From contig CAMKRY010000005.1 of the NCBI GenBank assembly GCA_946415345.1, positions 1 through 48,177 of the forward strand: 48,177 nucleotides of DNA. The letters run 5' to 3'. Positions 25,869 through 35,117 of this stretch are shown here, in pieces. Made by a program: the position numbers and the translations under genes. This DNA comes from an uncultured Bacteroidales bacterium (lineage in GTDB: Bacteria; Bacteroidota; Bacteroidia; Bacteroidales; UBA932). Below the pieces are notes generated by a model, which was given only the letters and a program-made list of their open reading frames with translations, made no database searches and was not told where the DNA came from. The number at the start of each line of letters is the position of its first letter. Positions within the stretch are counted from its first letter, which is position 1.

Positions 25869-28445
25869 TTAGAATTGCTGTCCGATCATGAAGTGGAACT
25901 GGCTGCCGCCGTTGACCGGATCGTCGAAGCCGTAGCCCCAGTCGATACCGAGCAGGCCGATCATCGGGAGGAAGACCCTCACGCCGAAGCCGGCGGAGCG
26001 CTTGATCTGGAACGGGTTGAAGTCACGGATGTCGGACCAGCAGTTACCGCCCTCGAGGAAGCCCAGGACGAAGATCGTGGACTGCGGCTGGAGGATGACC
26101 GGGTAGCGGAGCTCGACGGTGAACTTGTCGTAGACGTTACCGGCGTAACTGTAGCGGCTCTGGGAGTAAGGAGTCCGGATGTACGGAGTCAGCGAGTAGT
26201 TCTCGTAACCGCGCATGGCGATGATATCCGATCCGTACATGTTGTAGCCCGACATGCCGTCGCCGCCGACCTGGAAGCCCTCGAACGGGGAATAGCCCCA
26301 ATTGCGGTTGTAGTAACCGAGGTAGCCGAACTGGGCGCGGGACATCAGGACGAGGTCGCCGACAAGCTTGGTATAGACGGCGCCGCTGAATTTCCATTTG
26401 TGGTACTCGATCCACTTGTAGCGCTGCTCGGAGGTCCAGTTGTCATAGTTGACATCCTTCCAGGAACCCACGCTGATGCGATTGCCGTCCGCGTCGTAGC
26501 TGTGCTTGCGGAACAGGGAGAACGGAGGCGTCACCTGGAGCGTCGCGGAGAACTCGGAACCGGAACGGGGATAGATCATCTGGTCCGTGGAGTTGCGCGA
26601 CAGGCCGAGCGTGTAGCTGATATTGTGGGAGACACCGTCGTTGAACATGAAGTAACTGGAGGTCCAGTTCGTCAGGCGGTAGGTCTGCCAGCTGAGATTA
26701 TTATAAAGGACAAAGTAGTTGTCCGGCCATTTGAGGCGGTTGCCTATACCGGCCGTGAAGCCGAACACCTCGAACATCTTGTCCTTGGAGAGGATACCGA
26801 TGGCCAGATAGGAGTCGGTCATTCTCGAATAGTAACCGGAGAGCGACAGGGACGTCGGTTTCTTACCGAAGAGCCAGGGCTCCGTGAAGCTGGCGGACAG
26901 GGAGGTATAATAGGTACCGTTCGTCTGGAAACGGAAGGCCAGGTTCTGGGCATCGCCGAGCGGAACGGGGCGCCAGGCGCCCTTGTCGAACATGCGGCGG
27001 GTCGAGAAGTTGTTGAAGCTAACGCCGGCCGTGAGGACGAAGGTATTGCCGCCCCAGCCGCCGGAAAGCTCAAGCTGCGAAGAAGGTTTCTCCTGCACGT
27101 TGTAGACCAGGTCGACGGTATTGTTGGCCTGGTTCGGAAGGACGGAGAAGCCCTTGTTCGGGTCCATCGAATACTCCGGATCGAACTGTCCGAGGGAGGA
27201 AATCTCACGGATGGAGCGCTCGAAGTCGGACTGGCTGTAGAGCTCGCCCGGGCGGGTGAAGATCTGGCGGCGGACGACGCGTTCGTTGGTCAGGTCGTTG
27301 CCGTTGATGATGATCTCGTTCAGGGTCGCCTGCTTGCCCTCGACGATGCGCATCTCGACATCGACGGAGTCCTTGACGATGTTGACCTCCACGGGCGTGA
27401 CGTTGAAGAAGAGATAGCCGTTGTCGGTGTAGAGGCTGCGGACGGAGTACTCGTTCTGCTTGCCGCCGCCGAGAAGGCGATGGTTCATCGTGACGACGTC
27501 ATAGACATCGCCCTTCTTGATCTGGAGGATGCTGTTGAGGACGTCGGAACTGTAGACGGAGTTGCCCGTCCAGGTCACGTTGCGGAAATAGTAGCACTGG
27601 CCCTCGTCGAAATCCATGTCGATGGCGAGCCGGTTCGGCTTGACGTAGTAGATGCTGTCGCGGACGAGGCGGGCGTCGCGGTAGCCGCGCTCGTTGAAGG
27701 CCTCCATCACCGTCCGGCGGTCGTTGGCGTACTCCTTCTCCTTGAACTTCTTGCCGTGGAAGAAATTATACCAGCGGACGGACTTCGTCTTCTTCATCGC
27801 CTTGGCGAGCTTGTAGTCAGAGACGTTTTCGTTGCCGGAGAAGTTGATGTATTTCATGCGGACGCGGGGTCCCTTGTCGATGTTGAACTTGACGCGGATG
27901 GCGCTCTTGACGACGCTGTCGCGCTGGACGTCCACGTCCACATTCACCTTGAGAAAGCCCTTCTCCTTGAAATAGCGCTTGATGATGTCGACGGACGTGC
28001 TCTGGACATAGTCGGAGAACTCGCCGCCGCGGCGGTAATGGAGCCGCTCGTTGAGGTCTTTCTTTTCACCGCTGCGGATACCCGTGTAGTCCCAGGCGGA
28101 CATTCTCGGCCGCTCGGTGATGTCGAGACGGAGCCAGGCCGTATCGCGGGAGGCGCTCAGCGAGTCGATGCTGATGGCGATGTCCTCGAGGTAGCGCTGC
28201 TGCCACAGACGGCGGTGGATGGCGGAAATCTCGTCACCGGGGAGCTTGAGGCGCATGCCCTCGCGGAGACCGGAGATCTGCACGATCTGGTCCGACTTGA
28301 CATACTGGTTGCCGGCGACACGGACACCGCCGATGACGTAGGTCTTCGGGGCGTTGTAGTCGATGATGATGTCGTCATTCTGCGCCCGGGCGGAAAGGCC
28401 CGTCAGCGCAAACGCGGCAAGGAGTATGAGGCGGCGGATCTTCAT
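25869..28445 (-). CDS. bamA: Outer membrane protein assembly factor BamA
   Basis: 858 aa, POTRA repeats and C-terminal barrel ending in FHFMIGQQF. Confidence 0.95.
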   Translation of the reverse strand: MKIRRLILLAAFALTGLSARAQNDDIIIDYNAPKTYVIGGVRVAGNQYVKSDQIVQISGLREGMRLKLPGDEISAIHRRLWQQRYLEDIAISIDSLSASRDTAWLRLDITERPRMSAWDYTGIRSGEKKDLNERLHYRRGGEFSDYVQSTSVDIIKRYFKEKGFLKVNVDVDVQRDSVVKSAIRVKFNIDKGPRVRMKYINFSGNENVSDYKLAKAMKKTKSVRWYNFFHGKKFKEKEYANDRRTVMEAFNERGYRDARLVRDSIYYVKPNRLAIDMDFDEGQCYYFRNVTWTGNSVYSSDVLNSILQIKKGDVYDVVTMNHRLLGGGKQNEYSVRSLYTDNGYLFFNVTPVEVNIVKDSVDVEMRIVEGKQATLNEIIINGNDLTNERVVRRQIFTRPGELYSQSDFERSIREISSLGQFDPEYSMDPNKGFSVLPNQANNTVDLVYNVQEKPSSQLELSGGWGGNTFVLTAGVSFNNFSTRRMFDKGAWRPVPLGDAQNLAFRFQTNGTYYTSLSASFTEPWLFGKKPTSLSLSGYYSRMTDSYLAIGILSKDKMFEVFGFTAGIGNRLKWPDNYFVLYNNLSWQTYRLTNWTSSYFMFNDGVSHNISYTLGLSRNSTDQMIYPRSGSEFSATLQVTPPFSLFRKHSYDADGNRISVGSWKDVNYDNWTSEQRYKWIEYHKWKFSGAVYTKLVGDLVLMSRAQFGYLGYYNRNWGYSPFEGFQVGGDGMSGYNMYGSDIIAMRGYENYSLTPYIRTPYSQSRYSYAGNVYDKFTVELRYPVILQPQSTIFVLGFLEGGNCWSDIRDFNPFQIKRSAGFGVRVFLPMIGLLGIDWGYGFDDPVNGGSQFHFMIGQQF

Positions 28446-28478
28446 TCGCTAAAATTCAAACCTGCAAATATAGCAAGA

Positions 28479-29183
28479 TTATTTGACTTTTCCGTATCTT
28501 CTGTCCCTGCGGGCGTATTCCGCCAGCGCCTCCCGGAAGGCCTCTTTCCGGAAATCAGGCCAGAGAATCGGGGTGAAGTAAAACTCGGAATAGGCTGTCT
28601 GCCAGAGCAGATAGTTGGAGATGCGCTGCTCACCGGAGGTCCGGATCAGCAGGTCCGGATCCGGGATGTCGGCCGTCACGAGGAAACGGCTGAAATCGGA
28701 AGCGGAGAACTCCGTCCCGGGATGCGCGGCCATCACGGCGGCCATCTTTTTCGCCGCCTGGAGGATGTCCCATTTGCCGCTGTAGCTCAGGAAGAGAATC
28801 AGCGTCAGGGTCTCGTTCCGGGAAGTTTTTTGCATGATGTCGTCAATCTCGGCGTTGAGCGCCTCCGAAAGCTGGGCGCGGTTGCCGAGGACGACGAAAC
28901 GGATGCCGTTGTTCATGAAGGTTTCAAACTCGCCTTTCATGGACTTCATCATCAGCTCCATCAGGGTATTGACCTCCGATTCCGGGCGGCCCCAGTTCTC
29001 CTCGGAGAAAGCGAAAAGGGAAAGATACTTGACACCGCATTCGACGGCGGCTTCCGTGCATGCGCGCACGCTTTCAACGCCCTCGAAGTGGCCGAATGTC
29101 CGTTCCTGTCCCCTCTCCTTGGCCCAGCGTCCGTTGCCATCCATGATGATGGAGACGTGGGTCGGTATCTTGTTTATATCCAT
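28479..29183 (-). CDS. uppS: Isoprenyl (undecaprenyl diphosphate) synthase
   Basis: THVSIIMDGNGRWAKERG...RTSGEQRISNYLLWQTAYSEFYF. Confidence 0.96.
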   Translation of the reverse strand: MDINKIPTHVSIIMDGNGRWAKERGQERTFGHFEGVESVRACTEAAVECGVKYLSLFAFSEENWGRPESEVNTLMELMMKSMKGEFETFMNNGIRFVVLGNRAQLSEALNAEIDDIMQKTSRNETLTLILFLSYSGKWDILQAAKKMAAVMAAHPGTEFSASDFSRFLVTADIPDPDLLIRTSGEQRISNYLLWQTAYSEFYFTPILWPDFRKEAFREALAEYARRDRRYGKVK

Positions 29184-29187
29184 ATTT

Positions 29188-30018
29188 CTATGCCAATCCG
29201 TTGTTTCTGCGGTCTTCTCCCCAGAAGAGACGGCTCGTGAGCGCAGCCACGAACTCGGACTTAGGGAGCTTGACCCGTTTGAGCGAAAATTGTGCCATTT
29301 CGATATGGATGTTCCAGTCCGGCTCGATTTCCATGGCGGTATTGTCCATGGTCATGGTCGCTTTGCCGTCGCGGCTGCGGAAAGTGATGTCAAGTTTCGC
29401 GGTCTCGGGGACGACCAGCGGACGGACGTTGAGGTTGTGCGGGGAAATCGGGGCGATGATGAGGACCTTCGTGTCGGGGAGGCAGATCGGGCCGCCGACG
29501 CTGAGGGAATAGGCCGTGGAACCGGAGCTCGTCGAGATGATCAGGCCGTCGGCCCAGTAGGTCGGGAGCATTTCGCCGTTGATGGCGACGTCGATGCCGA
29601 GGACGGCGCTGCCGATGCGGTGCAGCGAGACTTCGTTGACGGCATAGGGCAGGAAGCCGATCTGCTTGCGGGCGCCGGGGCCCTTGAGGGTCGCATTCAG
29701 CACGGTCCGGTATTCAATCCGGAACTCTCCCTGCATCAGGGCGTCCAGAACCTCGCCGGGACGGTTCTCGCAGAGGAAACCGATGCGGCCGAAATTCACG
29801 CCGAGGATCGGCAGGCCCACGTCGGAGACCACGTGTGCGGCGGAAAGGAAGGTACCGTCGCCGCCGACGCTCAGCACGAGATCCGTTTCGGGACGGATGT
29901 CGGCCTTGGATTCGATATCATAAAGCTCATAGGAAGCGTCCAGCAGCTGCTTGATCATGTCCTTGTACTCGGGCTTCTCCCGGAGCGACTTCCGCCTGAT
30001 GAATATGCCAATTTTCAT
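29188..30018 (-). CDS. nadK: NAD kinase
   Basis: 276 aa, LSVGGDGTFLSAAH, GVNFGRIGFL, STSSGSTAYSLSVGGPI. Confidence 0.95.
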   Translation of the reverse strand: MKIGIFIRRKSLREKPEYKDMIKQLLDASYELYDIESKADIRPETDLVLSVGGDGTFLSAAHVVSDVGLPILGVNFGRIGFLCENRPGEVLDALMQGEFRIEYRTVLNATLKGPGARKQIGFLPYAVNEVSLHRIGSAVLGIDVAINGEMLPTYWADGLIISTSSGSTAYSLSVGGPICLPDTKVLIIAPISPHNLNVRPLVVPETAKLDITFRSRDGKATMTMDNTAMEIEPDWNIHIEMAQFSLKRVKLPKSEFVAALTSRLFWGEDRRNNGLA

Positions 30019-30105
30019 TTTTTATAACTGTATGCTCAATTCAGACTTCAAAATTAATCATTATTTGACAAATATGACTATTTTTGTCTGTTAAATCGAA
30101 CAATC

Positions 30106-30828
30106 ATGACCCGTTTGAGCGTAAATATCAATAAAATTGCAACGATCCGCAACGCCCGCGGCGGGAATCTGCCCGACGTGACGAAGGCAGCCCTCGCCAT
30201 CGAGGATTTCGGCGCGGAAGGCATCACCGTCCACCCCCGACCCGACGAGCGCCATATCCGCTATGCGGACGTCCGGGAAATCCGCCCGCTGGTGCGCACA
30301 GAATTCAATATCGAAGGCAACCCGATTCCTTCGTTCATCGAGCTGGTGAGCGAGGTCGTTCCGGACCAGGTCACCCTCGTCCCGGACGCCCATGACGCCA
30401 TCACCTCCAATGCCGGCTGGGACACGATCCGCCACCGGGAATTCCTGACGGATGTCATCGCCCGTTTCAAGGCCCTGGGTATCCGTACGTCCGTTTTCGT
30501 GGACCCGAATCCCGAAATGGTCACCGGTGCAAAGGCCTGCGGCGCGGATCGGGTGGAACTCTACACCGCCGCCTACGCCGAGGAGTATGCCGCCGGCCGG
30601 GAGAAGGCCATCGCCCCCTATCTCGCGGCAGCGGAGGAAGCCCGCCGCGTCGGTCTCGGCCTGAACGCCGGCCACGACCTCAATCTCGAGAACCTGGAAT
30701 ACTTCATCCGGACCATCCCCTGGACGGACGAAGTCTCCATCGGTCACGCCCTCATCAGCGATGCGCTCTACATGGGTCTGGAGACCACTGTCAAGGCCTA
30801 CCTTTCCAAAGTCAAAATAAATGCTTAA
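30106..30828 (+). CDS. pdxJ: Pyridoxine 5'-phosphate synthase
   Basis: 240 aa, RLSVNINKIATIRNARGG, GITVHPRPDERHI, GLNAGHDLNLENL. Confidence 0.95.
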   Translation: MTRLSVNINKIATIRNARGGNLPDVTKAALAIEDFGAEGITVHPRPDERHIRYADVREIRPLVRTEFNIEGNPIPSFIELVSEVVPDQVTLVPDAHDAITSNAGWDTIRHREFLTDVIARFKALGIRTSVFVDPNPEMVTGAKACGADRVELYTAAYAEEYAAGREKAIAPYLAAAEEARRVGLGLNAGHDLNLENLEYFIRTIPWTDEVSIGHALISDALYMGLETTVKAYLSKVKINA

Positions 30829-30868
30829 CTTTGCAGTTCACGCGCAAGTAAAAAAACAACGATAAAAA

Positions 30869-31489
30869 ATGAAAATGAACATGCTTCACTCCGGGATCCT
30901 CGGCCTCGCCGCCGCTTCGGTCCTGATGCTTTCCGCCTGCACGGCTTCCCAGAACGCTGAAAACAAGGGCGCTTCCGCCTCCGACTCCCTCGCCACCGTG
31001 ACGCCCGTCGCCGCCGGCGACATCGCCTATTTCAACCTTGACGAGGTCGTTGCCGGTTATGACCGCGCCGCCGACCTGATGAGCGAGTTCGAGAACAAGG
31101 CCAACAAGGAGCTCGGCAACCTCGAGCGCAAGGGCAAGCAGATCCAGTCCGACTACCAGAAACTCGTGGACAACGCCCAGAAGGGACTTATCCTCCAGTC
31201 TTCCGCCGAAAAGCAGGCCCAGGACATCCAGACCCGCCAGGACAAGTTCAACCAGGAGTACGCCAAGAAGCAGGAAGAGCTCGCCAATGAGCAGGCCGTC
31301 ATCAACAACAACGTCATGAATGACATCGCCGAATTCCTCAAGACCTATAACGAGACCCGCGGCTTCCGCCTCATCCTGACGAACCAGACCGGCCTTCTCT
31401 CCATCCCCGTGGCGCTGGCCGATCCGGGCATGAACATCACCCAGGACATCATCAACGGCCTCAACGAAGCCTACGTCGCAACCAAGTAA
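30869..31489 (+). CDS. OmpH/Skp-like lipoprotein
   Basis: 206 aa, lipobox-like LMLSACTAS, IAYFNLDEVVAGYDRAADLMSEFENKANKEL. Confidence 0.8.
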   Translation: MKMNMLHSGILGLAAASVLMLSACTASQNAENKGASASDSLATVTPVAAGDIAYFNLDEVVAGYDRAADLMSEFENKANKELGNLERKGKQIQSDYQKLVDNAQKGLILQSSAEKQAQDIQTRQDKFNQEYAKKQEELANEQAVINNNVMNDIAEFLKTYNETRGFRLILTNQTGLLSIPVALADPGMNITQDIINGLNEAYVATK

Positions 31490-31504
31490 ACAGGATCCCT
31501 CCGC

Positions 31505-32650
31505 GTGAAAATCGCCTTCCTGTCCAGTTTCTACCCCCTTCGGGGAGGGATTGCCCAGTTCAATGCCGCCATGTACGGAGAACTGGGCAAAACCCATACT
31601 GTACGGGCCTGGAATTTCAAGCGGCAGTATCCCGGCATCCTCTTCCCCGGCAAAACGCAGTACGTTACGCCGGAGGATGATGCCACTCCCATCGAGACCG
31701 ACCGGACCCTCGACACGATCTGTCCCGTCAGCTGGTGCCGAACGGCCCGCCGCATCGCGGAATGGGAGCCGGACATCCTCGTCATGAAATACTGGATGTC
31801 CTGGTTCGCCCCTTCGCTGGGCCATGTCGCCCGCCGGCTCCGTAAGAAAGGCTGCACGGTCATCACGGTCCTCGATAATGTCATCCCCCACGAGCAGCGC
31901 TTTTTCGACAAGCCGCTGACCAAGTACTTCCTTCGCGGCAATGACGGATTCGTCGCCCTGTCCGACACGGTGCGGGACGACCTCCTCGCCCTTCGTCCCG
32001 ATGCCCCGAACATCCTCCTGCCGCATCCGCTCTACGACCATTTCGGTCCGAAAGCGGACCGTACGGAGGCGCTTCGCCGCTTCGGGCTGGACCCGGAAAA
32101 GAAGACCCTGCTGTTCTTCGGCCTGATCCGCGACTACAAGGGGCTGGACATCCTCATCGACGCCTTCGGGCAGCTTCCGGAGGACTACCAGCTGCTGATT
32201 GCCGGCGAACCGTATGGCCCGTTCGACAAGTATCAGAAGCAGATGGACGCCCTGCCGGGAAGGGACCGCATCAAGGCCTTCCCGCGGTATATCGACGACG
32301 CCGAGGTCAAGGAATTCTTCGGCGCAGCGGATCTCGTGGTCCTTCCCTACCGCAGCGCGACGCAGAGCGGCATCAGCTCCATCGCCTGCCATTTCGAGGT
32401 GCCGATGGTCGTCACCGACGTCGGCGGACTCAGGAGCACGCTCGGCGACACGGGCACAAGTATTGTAGTAAATCACCCCGATTCCGGAGAGATCCGGGAC
32501 GCGATCGAGGCTTATTTCGCGGATGCCCTTCTGCGGGAAAGCCTCGTGGAAGCCATGCGCCGGGAAAAGCGCAGGCTTTCCTGGAGCACCTTCTGCCGCG
32601 CCCTGACGGATTTTGCCGGAGAGCTAAAGACCGATAAGACGAAGAAATGA
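31505..32650 (+). CDS. Glycosyltransferase family 4-like protein (GTG start)
   Basis: 381 aa, FLSSFYPLRGGIAQFNAAMYGEL...LLFFGLIRDYKGLDILIDAF...LPYRSATQSGISSIA. Confidence 0.9.
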   Translation: MKIAFLSSFYPLRGGIAQFNAAMYGELGKTHTVRAWNFKRQYPGILFPGKTQYVTPEDDATPIETDRTLDTICPVSWCRTARRIAEWEPDILVMKYWMSWFAPSLGHVARRLRKKGCTVITVLDNVIPHEQRFFDKPLTKYFLRGNDGFVALSDTVRDDLLALRPDAPNILLPHPLYDHFGPKADRTEALRRFGLDPEKKTLLFFGLIRDYKGLDILIDAFGQLPEDYQLLIAGEPYGPFDKYQKQMDALPGRDRIKAFPRYIDDAEVKEFFGAADLVVLPYRSATQSGISSIACHFEVPMVVTDVGGLRSTLGDTGTSIVVNHPDSGEIRDAIEAYFADALLRESLVEAMRREKRRLSWSTFCRALTDFAGELKTDKTKK

Positions 32651-34386
32651 TGAAACGCGTTCTGACAACCCTGCTGGCCGCCCTGCTTCTGGCGGGGCCG
32701 GTAACGACGGCGCTGGCACAGGACTACGTCCCGACTCCCGTCACCATCTCCAAGGACAAGGTCAAGTACAAGGGCAAGACCTACTACTCCCATGTCGTGC
32801 TGGAGCGCCAGACGCTCTACTCGATCGCCCAGACCTACGGGGTGACCGTGCAGGAGATCTACGACGCCAACCCCGGCCTGACCGTCCTGAAGAAAAACGC
32901 GATCATCCTCATTCCAGACACGACCGCCAAGGGCTATGAGAAACCCGTCGAAGCAGAGCCCGTCCCTGCGACGCCCGCGCCGGAGCAGACCGTAGAAACC
33001 CCGCAGGAACAGCTTCCCGACGGCGGTTACACGGAATACATCGTCAAATGGAACGACACGCTCTACAGCATCGCCGAGAAGTTTGGCGTGACCGTGGAGA
33101 GCATCCAGAAAGCCAACGGCCTGACCGATACGAAGATCAAGAAACGCCAGGTACTCCGTATCCCGACGCCGGAGACCGTCGCCGCCCAGGAGGCAGCCGC
33201 GGCAGCGACAACACCAGCTGCGGAGCCGGTCCACAAAGAAGAGGAAGGCCCGCTGGCCATCCTGCCTGCAGAGGAAGAGATTTCGCCCGCAGACACCGTG
33301 GAAACGGCAACTTCCTGGACAGAAGACTTCTTCAACACGACCGGTTATTTCCGCACGGACATTCCCTTCGCCCTTGTCCTTCCGTTCCAGAAGGGGACCA
33401 AGGTCAGTGACAACAACATCGATTTCTACAGCGGTGTCCTCCTGGCCGTCCGCGAACTGGCCGTCCGCGATGGAATCCATGCCGACCTCAGGGTCTATGA
33501 CCAGGAAGAGCTACAGGGAGCCTCCCAGCTTCGCGGCGTGGACTTCATTCTGGGGCCGGTCTCCCGCGAGGCCGTATCCAAAGTCATGCAGCAGCGCCCG
33601 GACGAGGAGATTCCCGTCATCTCGCCGCTGGATCCGAAGGTCTCCTCCCTGGTTGGATCGGCTTCCGACCTGATCCAGGTCCCCGTCTCGAACGATGTCC
33701 AGTATGCCGACCTGATCCACTGGCTGCAGGAAGACTACAGCGTCGGCGAGAAGATCCTGCTGATCAGCGAGAAGGATGCCGCCGCGACGGACTACACGAC
33801 CCGTATCAGCGCCCGTCTCGCCCACTCCGGTCTGCCGTACAAGACCTTCTCCTACGGCATTCTTCAGGGCAGGAACATCACGAACTCCCTGACGGAGATG
33901 CTCGCCAAAGAGCGCCCGAACCGCATCCTCATCGCCTCCGAGAACGAGGCTTTCGTCAACGACGTAATCCGCAACCTCAACGTCCTGACGCACAAGGATT
34001 ACCCGATTGTGGTCTACGCGCCGGCCCGGTTCCGCAACTTTGAGACCATCGAGGTCGAAGCCTATCATTCGGTCCGCCTCCACGTCAGCACGGCCTACCA
34101 TGTAGATTATACGGACGAAGAGGTACAGCACTTCCTGATGGAATACCGCGCTTTCTGCCAGACGGAACCGAGTCCGTATGCTTACCAGGGCTATGACATC
34201 GCCACCTTCCTGATTCGCCGCGTCGCCCGATATGGCACCGCCTGGAAGGAGAGCCTCCTCCAGCTCCCCGAGACCATGACCCAACTCCGCTTCGAGTTCA
34301 AACGCAGCGACAGCGGTTCCCTGGAAAACAACGGCACACGCCGCCTCATTTACGACAAGGACTTCGTTATCCGCACGGTGCGGTAA
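32647..34386 (+). CDS. LysM-repeat protein with periplasmic-binding-like C-terminal region
   Basis: 579 aa, two LysM-like repeats (YYSHVVLERQTLYSIAQTYGVTVQEIYDANPGL; EYIVKWNDTLYSIAEKFGVTVESIQKANGL). Confidence 0.85.
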   Translation: MMKRVLTTLLAALLLAGPVTTALAQDYVPTPVTISKDKVKYKGKTYYSHVVLERQTLYSIAQTYGVTVQEIYDANPGLTVLKKNAIILIPDTTAKGYEKPVEAEPVPATPAPEQTVETPQEQLPDGGYTEYIVKWNDTLYSIAEKFGVTVESIQKANGLTDTKIKKRQVLRIPTPETVAAQEAAAAATTPAAEPVHKEEEGPLAILPAEEEISPADTVETATSWTEDFFNTTGYFRTDIPFALVLPFQKGTKVSDNNIDFYSGVLLAVRELAVRDGIHADLRVYDQEELQGASQLRGVDFILGPVSREAVSKVMQQRPDEEIPVISPLDPKVSSLVGSASDLIQVPVSNDVQYADLIHWLQEDYSVGEKILLISEKDAAATDYTTRISARLAHSGLPYKTFSYGILQGRNITNSLTEMLAKERPNRILIASENEAFVNDVIRNLNVLTHKDYPIVVYAPARFRNFETIEVEAYHSVRLHVSTAYHVDYTDEEVQHFLMEYRAFCQTEPSPYAYQGYDIATFLIRRVARYGTAWKESLLQLPETMTQLRFEFKRSDSGSLENNGTRRLIYDKDFVIRTVR

Positions 34387-34399
34387 GCCGAGCTATCCC

Positions 34400-34894
34400 T
34401 TACAGAATCCGGATGGCGATGTGGGCACAGGCTTCCGCATCCGCCAGGGCGTGGTGGTGACGGGTGAGATCAAAGCCACATGCGGCAGCAACGGTCTGCA
34501 GCTGGTGATTAGGCAAGCTGCAACCAAAATGCTTCCTGGATGCAGCCAGCGTATCGTAAAACTCATAATCCGGGTAATCCATTTGGTACACCTTGAAGAC
34601 CTCCTTCAGGCAGCCCTCATCAAACGGACTATTATGGGCTACCAACGGAAGGCCCTCAATCTTAGGCGCAATTTTTTCCCAAACAAAAGGAAACACTGGC
34701 GCATCTTCCGTGTCCTCTTCCGAGAGTCCGTGAACCTGCTGGCAGAACCACTGGTAGTACTCTGGTTCCGGATGGATCAGGCTGTAGAATGAGTCCACAA
34801 TCTCACCGTTCCGGACGATTACCACGCCCACGCTGCAGACGCTGCATCGGCACTCGTTGGCCGTTTCGAAATCTATTGCTGCAAAGTCTTTCAT
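34400..34894 (-). CDS. DnaQ-like DEDDh 3'-5' exonuclease, copy 2
   Basis: 164 aa, 145/164 residues identical to copy 1 by manual comparison. Confidence 0.93.
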   Translation of the reverse strand: MKDFAAIDFETANECRCSVCSVGVVIVRNGEIVDSFYSLIHPEPEYYQWFCQQVHGLSEEDTEDAPVFPFVWEKIAPKIEGLPLVAHNSPFDEGCLKEVFKVYQMDYPDYEFYDTLAASRKHFGCSLPNHQLQTVAAACGFDLTRHHHALADAEACAHIAIRIL

Positions 34895-35068
34895 AGTCCG
34901 TAGTTCTTGGCCATGGCAGCTGCCCTACTCCGGCAGTTTCTGGATTTCCGCTGCTTCGACCACCCGGTCGAAATGCTTGTCCATTCCAATCGGCTTCCCT
35001 ACAAAGTTAGAACTTTTGCGGAGAATATGAAACCATCCCTCCACGTAATCCATCTCAGACATCAAACG

Positions 35069-35100
35069 AATAAACCCCGCGAGATTTCGCGGGGTTTATT
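35069..35100. terminator. Strong palindromic terminator downstream of gdhA
   Basis: AATAAACCCCGCGA-gat-TTCGCGGGGTTTATT. Confidence 0.9.
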
Positions 35101-35117
35101 GTGTCTGAAGGGTTCGA

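Noticed and set aside
25875-29240. 1121-aa plus-strand ORF opposite bamA/uppS
   Set aside because: Antisense to confidently identified bamA and uppS; low-complexity V/E/D/A composition typical of the mirror frame of high-GC genes
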